Positions 49,065-57,824 of a stretch of DNA of 64,000 nt are shown piece after piece; the first letter of the stretch is position 1; every line of letters begins with the position of its first letter. Under the pieces are notes generated by a model, which worked only from the letters and a program-made list of their open reading frames with translations, was not told the origin of the DNA and did no database searches. The DNA comes from Paenibacillus sp. BK033 (GTDB taxonomy: Bacteria > Bacillota > Bacilli > Paenibacillales > Paenibacillaceae). The DNA lies in contig NZ_SLVP01000007.1 in assembly GCF_004345425.1 (NCBI RefSeq), forward strand, positions 218,255 through 282,254, written 5' to 3'. Both the position numbers and the translations under genes were made by a program.

Positions 49065-50564
49065 TTAAGCTCTTAATGTCGCGTATCGCATAATCCGCTC
49101 CTGCGTGGCTTCCTCGCGGTCCAGCTCGCCCGTGATGCGCCCTTCGCACATCACAATGATGCGGTGGCTCATCCGCAAAATCTCGGGAAGCTCCGAGGAG
49201 ATCATAATGATCGATTTGCCCTTGGCGGCGAGATCGTTCAGCAGCTTGTAGATTTCGCTTTTTGCCCCGACATCGATGCCCCGGGTCGGCTCGTCAAAAA
49301 TCAAAATGTCGCAGCCCTGGGTCAGCCATTTGCCGATTACAACCTTCTGCTGATTGCCTCCGGAAAGGAATTTAACATCCTGATCGATATGAGGCGTCTT
49401 TACCTTCAGCATCTCGACAATCTGATCGGCCGCCTTCGCAATCTTGCTCCGGTTCACCCAGCCTACCCCATTCACGTATTGCCGGAGCGAGGCGACGGCC
49501 ACGTTGGTCTTCACGTCCATCTCCACAATGCAGCCGTACCGCTTGCGGTCCTCGGACAGGTAGCCGATTCCCGCCCGTACCGCGTCATAAGGCTGCTTTA
49601 TTACGACCTTGCGCCCATGCACCGTTATTTCTCCCGCATCGAGCGGATCGGCGCCAAAAATCGCTCTTGCCACTTCGGTCCGCCCCGCTCCAATCAGCCC
49701 GGCGAAGCCGATGATCTCTCCTTTGCGCAGCTTGAAGCTGATATTGTCCAGCGCTCCCTTGCGGCTTAACCCCTTCACCTCAAGCACCGTCTCGCTGTTC
49801 TCCGCTATCCGGCTTTGCTTCGTGCTGTCATAAATTTCGCGCCCAACCATCATCGCGATAATCTTCTCGTTCGTAACGGAATCCGTCGGCACCGTGTCGA
49901 TATACCGACCGTCCCGCATGACGGTAATCCGGTCCGTAATCCTCTTCAGCTCATCCATCCGGTGCGAGATGTAGACGATGCCGACTCCGCTTGCTCTAAG
50001 CTGGTTTATAATAACGAACAGATCATCGATCTCCGTATCGCTCAGCGCGGCTGTTGGTTCGTCCATAATGAGCACCTTGGCGTCGTAAGACAAGGCTTTG
50101 GCGATTTCCACCATCTGCTGCTTCGCTACGGTAAGATTGCCGACCGGTTCATCCGGATCCAGCTCCATGTTCAGCCGTTCGAACAACCGCTCTACCCTGC
50201 GCTTCAGCTCCCGTTCGTTCAGAAACAGCCTAAGTCCCCGCCGAGGCTCGCGTCCGATATAGATGTTCTGCGCCACCGTCAGATCGGGGGCCAGGTTCAG
50301 CTCCTGATGGATAATCGAAATCCCCAGACTTTGCGCGGCTTTCGCGCTTGGAATCTCGACTTCCGTTCCTTCGTATACGATGCTTCCGCCATCCTTCTGA
50401 TAGACGCCCGTCAGCACCTTCATCATCGTCGACTTGCCCGCCCCGTTCTCACCGACCAGCGCGTGCACCTCGCCCCGCCTTAATTCGAAGCGGCAGTCCT
50501 GCAAGGCTTGAACGCCCGGAAAATACTTGTTGATCCCTTCCATCTGAACGAATATGTCTTTCAT
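49065..50564 (-). CDS. CUT2 sugar ABC transporter ATP-binding protein (RbsA-like)
   Basis: A double ATPase of 499 residues. The first half has Walker A GENGAGKST and VLIMDEPTAAL; the second has FAGLIGAGRTEVARAIFG in place of Walker A, the signature LSGGNQQKV, and DILIFDEPTRGIDVGAKSE. This fused form is typical of RbsA/XylG. The ATG at 50564 has GGAGTGATGGAGG upstream. It is first of the transporter operon, 140 bp after the sensor genes; a cre site lies in front. Confidence 0.95.
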   Translation of the reverse strand: MKDIFVQMEGINKYFPGVQALQDCRFELRRGEVHALVGENGAGKSTMMKVLTGVYQKDGGSIVYEGTEVEIPSAKAAQSLGISIIHQELNLAPDLTVAQNIYIGREPRRGLRLFLNERELKRRVERLFERLNMELDPDEPVGNLTVAKQQMVEIAKALSYDAKVLIMDEPTAALSDTEIDDLFVIINQLRASGVGIVYISHRMDELKRITDRITVMRDGRYIDTVPTDSVTNEKIIAMMVGREIYDSTKQSRIAENSETVLEVKGLSRKGALDNISFKLRKGEIIGFAGLIGAGRTEVARAIFGADPLDAGEITVHGRKVVIKQPYDAVRAGIGYLSEDRKRYGCIVEMDVKTNVAVASLRQYVNGVGWVNRSKIAKAADQIVEMLKVKTPHIDQDVKFLSGGNQQKVVIGKWLTQGCDILIFDEPTRGIDVGAKSEIYKLLNDLAAKGKSIIMISSELPEILRMSHRIIVMCEGRITGELDREEATQERIMRYATLRA

Positions 50565-50602
50565 GCCTCCATCACTCCATCCCGCTGTAACTAAGCTCAT
50601 TC

Positions 50603-50616
50603 TAAAGCGCTTTCTC
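50603..50616 (+). promoter_or_regulatory. cre site before the CUT2 transporter operon
   Basis: TAAAGCGCTTTCTC, with the perfect palindrome AAAGCGCTTT at 50604-50613, lies 40 bp upstream of the ATPase ATG. It fits CcpA binding sites. Confidence 0.65.
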
Positions 50617-50700
50617 GATTGCCAGAATGGAATAATGTATTTGAATAGTTGAAAAAAATCTGTTCCTTTTTAGAATCCGTTTTTCTTCAAAAAATGAAAA

Positions 50701-50732
50701 AAGCTACTCTCCCACAAAGGGGAAGAGCAGCT
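50701..50732 (-). terminator. Terminator overlapping the end of the sensor binding-protein gene
   Basis: AAGCTGCTCTTCCC pairs with GGGAGAGTAGCTT on the minus strand around the stop codon, followed by TTTTTTCATTTTTT. It separates the sensor genes from the transporter operon. Confidence 0.8.
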
Positions 50733-51702
50733 TCTGATTTTGTTCCGTGTACATATTGTCTTTGTTGATAACGACCGATTCCGTATCGATCAGCCTAGGC
50801 ACTTTCTTGCCCCGCACCGCTTCAATGGCCGTCTTCACGCTGAGGTAGCCCATATTGTAAGGCTTCTGGACAACGGTTGCCTGCAGCACGCCGCCTTCAA
50901 TCAGCTGTACTTCATCCACCGAGCTGTCGAAGCCAACAAGCTTTATTTTGCCGCTGAGCCCAAGATCCCGGATCGCTCGGCCGGCCCCCACGGTGGAAGG
51001 CTCATTTAGACCAACAATCCCTTTAATGCCAGGATCCTCGGAGAGAAGCTGCTTGGTCAGCTCATATGCCTTCTCGAGCCGTCCTTCGCTAAAGAGCGTA
51101 CTTGCTACCTCAACGTTTGAATGACCTTCCAGCCACTGCCGCACGCCCTTTTCCCGTTCAAGCTGCGAAGAGGTTCCGTAAACGTAACTCATAATGGCGA
51201 TTTTCGAGGAATCGGCCCCCGGCAGCAGCTTGGCCATCTCTTCTCCGGCCTTCTCCCCGGCTGCCATATTATCCGTTGCGATAAAGCTTAGCGCATCATC
51301 GCTGTTAATGCGGGAATCTACCGTAATGAGCTTAATGCCCGCCTTAACAATCCGCTGGGCGATAGGAACCAGCCGGTTATAATCGGTCGCGGCCATCACG
51401 ATCGCATCCGGCTTCTGCCGGATGGCCTGCTCCAGCTGCTCCATTTGAATATCGATCTCCGTCTCCGACGGAGGCCCGATTACCGTAACGTTGGCGCCAA
51501 ATTCGTTGGCCGCGTCCTCAACCCCCGTGATAAGCACCTTCCAGAAATCAATCGCCGAGCTTGTTGCTTTTACCGTAACAATGATGTCGACGGGCTTCTC
51601 CCCGCGCTGGCTTGCCGCCCATTTATAGAGGCCGACGACAGCAGCCACGATAAGAATCGCGGCAATGGCCACGGATGCGGATCTGCGTCTGTACTCGCTC
51701 AT
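50704..51702 (-). CDS. Membrane-anchored sugar-binding protein, XylFII-like co-sensor
   Basis: A protein of 332 residues: an N-terminal uncleaved-type anchor (about 11-28, SVAIAAILIVAAVVGLYKWA) and a periplasmic-binding-type 4 domain (IIVTVKATSSAIDFWKVLITGVEDAANEFG; VVIAMAATDY-like IVMAATDYNRLVP; GIVGLNEPSTVGAGRAI). It lacks a lipobox Cys, unlike the transporter's binding protein. Its start overlaps the kinase stop by 4 bp. In clostridia XylFII, a similarly anchored binding protein, sits on the kinase LytS and reports extracellular xylose; the same job is inferred here. The ligand is not known. Confidence 0.85.
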   Translation of the reverse strand: MSEYRRRSASVAIAAILIVAAVVGLYKWAASQRGEKPVDIIVTVKATSSAIDFWKVLITGVEDAANEFGANVTVIGPPSETEIDIQMEQLEQAIRQKPDAIVMAATDYNRLVPIAQRIVKAGIKLITVDSRINSDDALSFIATDNMAAGEKAGEEMAKLLPGADSSKIAIMSYVYGTSSQLEREKGVRQWLEGHSNVEVASTLFSEGRLEKAYELTKQLLSEDPGIKGIVGLNEPSTVGAGRAIRDLGLSGKIKLVGFDSSVDEVQLIEGGVLQATVVQKPYNMGYLSVKTAIEAVRGKKVPRLIDTESVVINKDNMYTEQNQKLLFPFVGE

Positions 51703-53489
51703 GCGCCAGCACCTCCCGCCCATTCATCGCCTTCAATGGCGGCAATCCGTACCGTTACGGTTGTCCCTTCATCCGGTACGCTTCTGTACGTCAGGCCGTA
51801 ATCCTTGCCGAAATAAAGCTGGATCCGCTCGTGGACATTCACCACGCCAACGCCTTTGCTTTCCCGGTCGCTTCTCCTCGGCTCCAGAATCGTTCGGAGC
51901 GCCTCCGCTTCCATCCCAACGCCGTTATCGCTCACTTCCAGCCAAATATAACCGTCCCGCTTGCCGCCGGTAACCTGAATCGTTCCGGTCCCGATTCTGT
52001 TCTTGATGCCGTGGTAGATCGCGTTCTCGAGCAGCGGCTGAAGCAGCACCTTCAGCGTGCGGTACGCGTAGATATCCGGATCAATGTCAATCTGGAAATC
52101 CAGCTTGTCCTTATACCGGATTTTCTGGATCGTCAGGTAGTTGGCAACATGCTCAATCTCCGTCCGGATCGAGACCAGCTCTTGCCCCCTGCTGATGGAG
52201 GAACGGAACAGCCGCGCCAGCGCGGAGGTCATCAGAACGACCTCGTCCGTCTTTTTCCCCTCAGCCATCCAAATGATCGAATCGAGCGTATTGTACAAAA
52301 AATGCGGATTAATCTGCGCCTGCAGCGCCGTCAGCTCGCTCTTCCGCTTAATTTCCTGTTCCCGGACGACCTGGCTCATCAGCTCCTCGATCTTGACAAC
52401 CATCAGGTTAAACGTGCGGGCGAGAGACGCGATTTCCCTCGGATTGCCGATCGGTACCCGGATATTAAAAATCCCCTTCTCCACCTTCTTCATATGCTCC
52501 TGCAGCTGCTTGATCGGACGGGACAGGTTACGCGAGACAAAGACGGCAAGCAGTAGCCCGACAATCAGGCAAAAGATCCCCGCCGCCGCCATCGACAGCT
52601 GCATTTCGCGCTTGTTGCCGATCAATTCGTTGACGTAGGACACGCCAACGATTTTCCAGCCGAAGCCGGTATCCTGAATCGTATAGATCCGGCTTGTCTT
52701 CCCTTCGTCGGTCATAAAGCTGCCGCTGCCCTTTGCTAGCACCTCGTCGATTTTCTCCGATTTCAAGTTGCTGTAGATCAGCTGCTGCTGCGGATGATAG
52801 ACGATATTGCCGGCCTCATCCACGATAAAAATGTACCCCCGCTTGCTTAAGTCGATATTGTTCAAAGTGTCGTTAATAACGCTGAAGTTCAGGTCGACGA
52901 GCAGCACGCCGCGCGGCTCCGTCTGATCCTTGCTCCACAGCTCCCGGCTGAGCGAGACCACCCAGCCGTATTCGTCCTTGAACATATGCTGGACATGGGA
53001 GGAAGACACGACAATCCGGCCCGATGCCTCTTGCGCGCTGGTATACCAAGGCTGCTCCGCCAGCCTGACGCTTGGATTGAGCTCAACATGCTCGCGGTCC
53101 GAGACGAACCGGCCGTTGTAGCCAATGACGTTAATCGAAGCAATGTCTTTGCGCGAAGCCATAATGGAGTGAAAATACGCGGAGATCCGCTGCTCGCGCG
53201 CCAGCCCCTCCGAGCTTTGCCCGTCACTTCCCGCTTCGCCTACAAGCTCGCGGACATCCTCGTTGCTGAGCGCGAGCATCGATATATTCTCCATGCTGGT
53301 AATATAGGTCTGAATGTTGGCATTCACTTGACGGATCAGCTCTGCCGTATAGTCCTGGGCCGTCTCGCGGACGGACGAGGCCGACAGCTGGTACGAGATG
53401 ACGCCTAACAGGATGGCCGTAAGCAGAATGAGGCAGGCGGAGGCGGCGGCAATATTCGTTTGAATGCTTTTGAATTTAAATAATTCCAT
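51699..53489 (-). CDS. YesM/LytS-type sensor histidine kinase
   Basis: A kinase of 596 residues: helix (about 12-33), outer dCACHE-like domain (about 35-285, with IASINVIGYNGRFVSDREHVELNPS), helix (about 290-310), HAMP (about 312-365), phospho-acceptor in QINPHFLYNTLDSIIWM and HATPase (DNGVGMEAEALRTILE, GVGVVNVHERIQLYFG). It is preceded by its regulator gene (9-bp gap) and followed, with a 4-bp overlap, by a membrane-anchored binding protein that may present the ligand. Confidence 0.93.
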   Translation of the reverse strand: MELFKFKSIQTNIAAASACLILLTAILLGVISYQLSASSVRETAQDYTAELIRQVNANIQTYITSMENISMLALSNEDVRELVGEAGSDGQSSEGLAREQRISAYFHSIMASRKDIASINVIGYNGRFVSDREHVELNPSVRLAEQPWYTSAQEASGRIVVSSSHVQHMFKDEYGWVVSLSRELWSKDQTEPRGVLLVDLNFSVINDTLNNIDLSKRGYIFIVDEAGNIVYHPQQQLIYSNLKSEKIDEVLAKGSGSFMTDEGKTSRIYTIQDTGFGWKIVGVSYVNELIGNKREMQLSMAAAGIFCLIVGLLLAVFVSRNLSRPIKQLQEHMKKVEKGIFNIRVPIGNPREIASLARTFNLMVVKIEELMSQVVREQEIKRKSELTALQAQINPHFLYNTLDSIIWMAEGKKTDEVVLMTSALARLFRSSISRGQELVSIRTEIEHVANYLTIQKIRYKDKLDFQIDIDPDIYAYRTLKVLLQPLLENAIYHGIKNRIGTGTIQVTGGKRDGYIWLEVSDNGVGMEAEALRTILEPRRSDRESKGVGVVNVHERIQLYFGKDYGLTYRSVPDEGTTVTVRIAAIEGDEWAGGAGA

Positions 53490-53498
53490 AAGCGCGCC

Positions 53499-55115
53499 TC
53501 ATGCCTGCTCCGCCGCCGTCCGATGACGGTAATCCGTTGGAGATTCCCCCGTGTGCTTCTTGAACAGAACGCTGAAATACTGCGCATCGCTGTAGCCGGT
53601 TCTGGCGGCAATCTCGTAGGTTCGAAGCCCGGTAAACTTCAGCAGCTCCTTCGCTTTGTCCATCCGGACCGCAGTGACATACTCGACAAAGGTTCTGCCG
53701 GTGTGGGCTTTGAAAGCCGCGCTGAAATAACTGACGCTCATATGAACCTGCTTGCAGACGCCTTTGACCGATAGATTCTCGTCCTCGTAATTAGATTCCA
53801 GATAGGCGATCGCTTCTTCAATCTGCGACCGGCATTGGTCGCGGCGTGTGGCCGTTACGCTATAAACGGCTTGCCGGCAGGCCGTCTTCAGCCATTCCCC
53901 GATCTCTTCCATCGTCCTGAACCGGTAGATCTCGGTCATCGGGTTAATGCCTTCTCCGAACGCCTCGGACTCCTTGCAGCCAATATCGCCAAGCGCCTGC
54001 ATGACGGCAAGAATCGTTCTTTGAATACGCAAATAGCAGTGATCGATGCTGGTCAGTTCCGCTTTGTTATACCGGATCAGCGCTTCGATAGCGCGCTCTA
54101 CTTCATCCGCCGTGCCGGTCTTGATCCCGGCTATTAATTCGCGGTCGAATTCGGCCGGATGACCGGCCGGCGAGCTTCGGCGCTTTTCCATGTCCAGAAT
54201 GCTGATGACGCTGTTGTCGCCAAGGACAAGCCGATAGTCCAATGCCGCGGCCGCAGCCTTGCAGGTCTCTCTGATTCTCGTATAGCTATGAACGGTCGTC
54301 CCTATTCCGATCGAAACGGTCAGCTTCAGGAATTGAACCGCCGATTGCCGAATGCGCTCGGCCAGCTCCTGCGCCTTCTCTTGCAGCAGCTCCTCGCGCT
54401 CCCCGCCAAGGATGGCCATAACCCATTCCTCCCTGCTCCGGAATACAACGGCCTCCGGCTCCCCGCTAATAATCTCCTGCGCGATATTGTACACGGCAAA
54501 CCTGAGCAGCTCCCGGTCCGTATCCGCCCCGCCCTGCTCTTCGAGCCGGTCCGTGTCGATCGCCAGCCCCAGATAGCAAGGTCCCGTCAGTCGAATCCGG
54601 AAATAGCGCAGACGCGCCGCAATCTCCTTCTCGCTTAAAGCCATCGTCGACATCCGCTCGAGGAAGCGTTCCTTGAGGAGCGGCATGCTCTCATGCAGCT
54701 GGCTTTGCAGCCGGGCCAGGTCCTCCCGCTCCCTCTTCTCCTCGTCCAGCTCCAGCCGGAGCTTATGCAGCATCGCCGAGAACTCGGCTGCCGTTACCGG
54801 CTTGAGGATAAAATCCTTTACCTTCAGCTTCAGCGCCTGCTGCGCGTATTCGAAATCGTCGTAGCCGGTCAGGATCACGACCTTTGTCTCCGGATACCGT
54901 TCCATGACTTCGCGGGAAAAGGCGAGCCCGTCCATAAACGGCATATTAATATCGGTCAGCACGATATGCGGCCGCAGCCGTTCGATCTCCTCCAGCGCCT
55001 GTACGCCGTTCTCGCAATCCGCCACGCACCGAAAACCAAGCTCCTCCCACGGGATGCGCTCCCTGATGCCTTCCCTTACGACCGCTTCATCGTCAACCAG
55101 CACTATCGTATACAA
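53499..55115 (-). CDS. YesN-type response regulator with AraC output
   Basis: A regulator of 538 residues. The receiver has VDDEAV, the phospho-acceptor in VLTDINMPFMDG and Lys in FILKPV; a middle region has a GGDEF-like or YesN-specific portion with SIGIGTTVHSYTRIRETCKAAAAALDYRLVLGDN; the C-terminus carries AraC motifs (VKGVCKQVHMSVSYFSAAFKAHTG and TYEIAARTGYSDAQYFSVLFKKHTG). It starts with TTG behind AGGGGGAA. It is first of the sensor operon and probably activates the CUT2 transporter downstream. Confidence 0.92.
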   Translation of the reverse strand: MYTIVLVDDEAVVREGIRERIPWEELGFRCVADCENGVQALEEIERLRPHIVLTDINMPFMDGLAFSREVMERYPETKVVILTGYDDFEYAQQALKLKVKDFILKPVTAAEFSAMLHKLRLELDEEKREREDLARLQSQLHESMPLLKERFLERMSTMALSEKEIAARLRYFRIRLTGPCYLGLAIDTDRLEEQGGADTDRELLRFAVYNIAQEIISGEPEAVVFRSREEWVMAILGGEREELLQEKAQELAERIRQSAVQFLKLTVSIGIGTTVHSYTRIRETCKAAAAALDYRLVLGDNSVISILDMEKRRSSPAGHPAEFDRELIAGIKTGTADEVERAIEALIRYNKAELTSIDHCYLRIQRTILAVMQALGDIGCKESEAFGEGINPMTEIYRFRTMEEIGEWLKTACRQAVYSVTATRRDQCRSQIEEAIAYLESNYEDENLSVKGVCKQVHMSVSYFSAAFKAHTGRTFVEYVTAVRMDKAKELLKFTGLRTYEIAARTGYSDAQYFSVLFKKHTGESPTDYRHRTAAEQA

Positions 55116-55205
55116 GGACGTTCCCCCTACTGCCTATCAGGATTGGAATTGTATGCGCTTTTATTATAGTAGGGAGAGTCGGAGGGCGGCAATGAGGAAA
55201 ATGCT

Positions 55206-56033
55206 CTACCGTCCGAGAAAATGCGCCACAAAAGGGCGGTATGGGGATTGCTCCGGTATCGCAAGCGCGATCCGCCGCAGGCAGGCCTGGAATTGTCCAA
55301 GCAGCAGCTTGCCCGTCCAAGCCTCGGGCAGCAGAGGGTCCGGAAGCATCGGATCGCGCAAACCAAGCTCGGCAATGACTTCGCCCAGCTCGAGGAAAAG
55401 AACAAACAGCGGCAGCCCGCCGCCCGTGCCTGTTCCCGCTGCTTCGAGTTCCGTAAGCGCTGGCTCCAAGCCTTCGCGGAACCAGCGCTCCTTTTCCCGA
55501 TATAGCTCTTGAAGCTCTTCAAGCGGCCATAAGGAAGCTGCCTTTTCCGGCGTGATGCCGTTATGTACAATCCTTGTATTCGTAACCGTTATATATTCCG
55601 TAACCTCGCACTGAAGGGCAAGCCGGATAACCTCTTCCCGGTAATCCCATGGCGAGACGTAGACGCTCTTGTACAGCGAGCCGAAGCCCAGCTGCAGCAG
55701 CTCCGATCGGAAGCTATCCCTGCGGCGCCGTTCCGATTCCGGAATTTCGAACATAACCATGCACCATTGCCCGTCCCATTCCTTTCCGTATAAACCGGGC
55801 TTAGCGTTAATGATCCGGATGAATTCCTCGCCAAGCGGCGTTGCCTTGTAGCGGGAGCGTTCCGCCGATTCGGCATATCCGTCCTTCTTCAGCTTGGAGA
55901 GCGCGTTGCGCACGATTTGATGGGAGATGCCCCGCGCTTCATACACCTCGACAAGACGGCTTACGGAAGCTCCGGAACCGGCTCCGTCCCCGCTTGCAAG
56001 AAGATACAGCAACTGTTTTTCTATCGACAACAA
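55206..56033 (-). CDS. PaaX-family transcriptional regulator
   Basis: A regulator of about 275 residues. The N-terminal winged helix (SIEKQLLYLLAS..., GISHQIVRNALSKLKKDGYAE) and a middle PaaX-like domain (DGQWCMVMFEIPESERRRRDSFRSELLQLGFGSLYKSVYVSPWDY) are recognisable, with a third domain near the end. PaaX in Escherichia coli represses phenylacetate degradation. A TTG at 56033 with AGGGGAG upstream is chosen, since the ATG at 56081 has no ribosome-binding site; the exact start is uncertain. It is divergent from the hydrolase-transporter pair at 56169. Confidence 0.82.
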   Translation of the reverse strand: MLSIEKQLLYLLASGDGAGSGASVSRLVEVYEARGISHQIVRNALSKLKKDGYAESAERSRYKATPLGEEFIRIINAKPGLYGKEWDGQWCMVMFEIPESERRRRDSFRSELLQLGFGSLYKSVYVSPWDYREEVIRLALQCEVTEYITVTNTRIVHNGITPEKAASLWPLEELQELYREKERWFREGLEPALTELEAAGTGTGGGLPLFVLFLELGEVIAELGLRDPMLPDPLLPEAWTGKLLLGQFQACLRRIALAIPEQSPYRPFVAHFLGR

Positions 56034-56168
56034 CGGACCCACAACTCCCCTCGCAAAAAAACAAGCCGAAATGATTGACATTTATTCACTGTTAGTAATA
56101 TAACATAAATATATACGATCGTTAATTTTTTTATTATAAAATTTAATTTTGAAAGCGAGGTCCCGCTA

Positions 56169-56885
56169 ATGCGCATTGATTATCACGGGCATTCCTGCAT
56201 CCAAGTAACCCACGATGCTTATTCCGTCATCATTGATCCTTTCTTGACCGGCAATCCCGTCACCACTCCGCGTATAGACCAAATTAAAGTCCAATACATT
56301 CTATTGACTCACGGTCACTCCGATCATATCACCGGCGCCATTCCGTTGGCAAAGCAAAACGATGCGCCCATAGTCGCCGTCGAAGAATTGGCGGTGCATC
56401 TGGGACAGCATGGCGTTGGGGTCGAACCGATGCATGCCGGCGGAGCCTGGGATTTTCCGTTTGGGCGCGTCTATCTCACTCCCGCCCTTCACGCCTCATC
56501 CTCCCTTAACGAAGAAGGCAAAATCGTCTACACGGGCTCACCGGTCGGCATTATCCTTCAAATGGGCGGGGTTACCTTGTACCACGCCGGCGATACCGGT
56601 TTGTTTGGCGATATGCGCCTGCTTGGAGAACGGTTCGATATCGACATCGCCTTTCTGCCGATCGGAGGACGCTTCACGATGGATCCTGGCGATGCCTCGG
56701 TAGCCGCGGAGTGGATCGGCGCGCGTTATATCGTTCCCATTCACTACAATACGTTTCCGGTCATTGAGCAGGATGCAGCCGCATTCATTCGCATGCTCCG
56801 GCAAAAAGGGATCGCCGGCACCGCGCTTGAACCCGGGCAGCATTTGAACGTCCGGCCAAAGCCAAGGGAAGAGGAATTGAGATGA
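56169..56885 (+). CDS. Metallo-beta-lactamase-fold hydrolase, UPF0173 family (YtkL-like)
   Basis: A protein of 238 residues. The metal site shows LLTHGHSDHITGA (HxHxDH), the later His in PALHASSS, Asp in YHAGDTGLFGDM and His in VPIHYNTFP. MRIDYHGHSCI is the usual start of UPF0173. It is likely a cytoplasmic hydrolase of unknown substrate. GAAAGCGAGG precedes the ATG, and the gene ends 4 bp inside the next gene. It is divergent from a PaaX-like regulator. Confidence 0.9.
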   Translation: MRIDYHGHSCIQVTHDAYSVIIDPFLTGNPVTTPRIDQIKVQYILLTHGHSDHITGAIPLAKQNDAPIVAVEELAVHLGQHGVGVEPMHAGGAWDFPFGRVYLTPALHASSSLNEEGKIVYTGSPVGIILQMGGVTLYHAGDTGLFGDMRLLGERFDIDIAFLPIGGRFTMDPGDASVAAEWIGARYIVPIHYNTFPVIEQDAAAFIRMLRQKGIAGTALEPGQHLNVRPKPREEELR

Positions 56886-57811
56886 TGAATATCCTGCATA
56901 CCTTCCTCTATATCATCGTCCCGATCCTTATTCCGCTCGCAATCGGCGCGCTGCTCCACCGCAAGTTCAAATTCGAGCTTGGCGGTTTCTCCAAGATGCT
57001 CATGTATTACTACATTCCCGCGCTTGCTTTCGTGAAAGTGTACCAAGCCGAGCTTACCGCTTCTTTGCTGGCCACGATATTCGTATTCCTTGCCGCGCAA
57101 TTTATCGCCATCGTGCTGATCGGCCAAGGCGTCAGCCGGATGCTTCGCCATCCAAAGCCGCTTGCCGCCAGCTTCTCCAACAGCATCGCGTTAACGAACA
57201 ACGGCAATATCGGCATTCCCGTCAATGCCATGGCATTCAAGCATGATCCGTTCGCCATGTCCGTCCAGATGATGGTCGTAACCTTCGAATTGTTCGCGAC
57301 CTTTACCTTTGGCCTGCTGAATGCCAGCAGGGCGGCAAGCGGGCTTAAACACTCGCTGCTGCAATTTGTTAAAATGCCCGTCCTGTATGCCATTATCGCC
57401 GGCACCCTGCTGCGGCTCGTCCCGATCGACCTGCCGGCACCGCTTCTGACTCCCTTATCGGCTGTTGCGGACGGGATGCTCAGCTTTGCCTTGTTTACGA
57501 TAGGCGCTCAAATGGCCTCTACGATGCTTAAGCTTCATACGATTACCGTCCTATGGAGCAGTCTCATCCGCTTGATTGCCGCTCCGGCCATCGCTTGGCT
57601 GCTGCTGGAGCTCATGCATGCGCATGGCGTTACCGCGCAGGCGCTCTTTATCGCCAGCGCGATACCTACCTCCAGAAACAGCGCTGCGCTTGCTCTCGAG
57701 TACAACTGCGAGCCCGGATTTGCCGCACAGGCGGTGCTTTTCTCCACATTGCTCAGCAGTATTACGCTTACCGTCATTATTCAACTGTCGGGTGTTCTTT
57801 TCCCGGCATAA
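56882..57811 (+). CDS. AEC-family transporter (auxin efflux carrier-like)
   Basis: A membrane protein of 309 residues with about ten helices in two repeats. NNGNIGIPVNAMAF is the family landmark in the middle, with FTIGAQMAST and NSAALALEYN in the second half. Bacterial members export or import carboxylic acids such as malate. It overlaps the hydrolase gene by 4 bp, so both are translated together. Confidence 0.9.
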   Translation: MMNILHTFLYIIVPILIPLAIGALLHRKFKFELGGFSKMLMYYYIPALAFVKVYQAELTASLLATIFVFLAAQFIAIVLIGQGVSRMLRHPKPLAASFSNSIALTNNGNIGIPVNAMAFKHDPFAMSVQMMVVTFELFATFTFGLLNASRAASGLKHSLLQFVKMPVLYAIIAGTLLRLVPIDLPAPLLTPLSAVADGMLSFALFTIGAQMASTMLKLHTITVLWSSLIRLIAAPAIAWLLLELMHAHGVTAQALFIASAIPTSRNSAALALEYNCEPGFAAQAVLFSTLLSSITLTVIIQLSGVLFPA

Positions 57812-57824
57812 CCGTTAATCCTCC

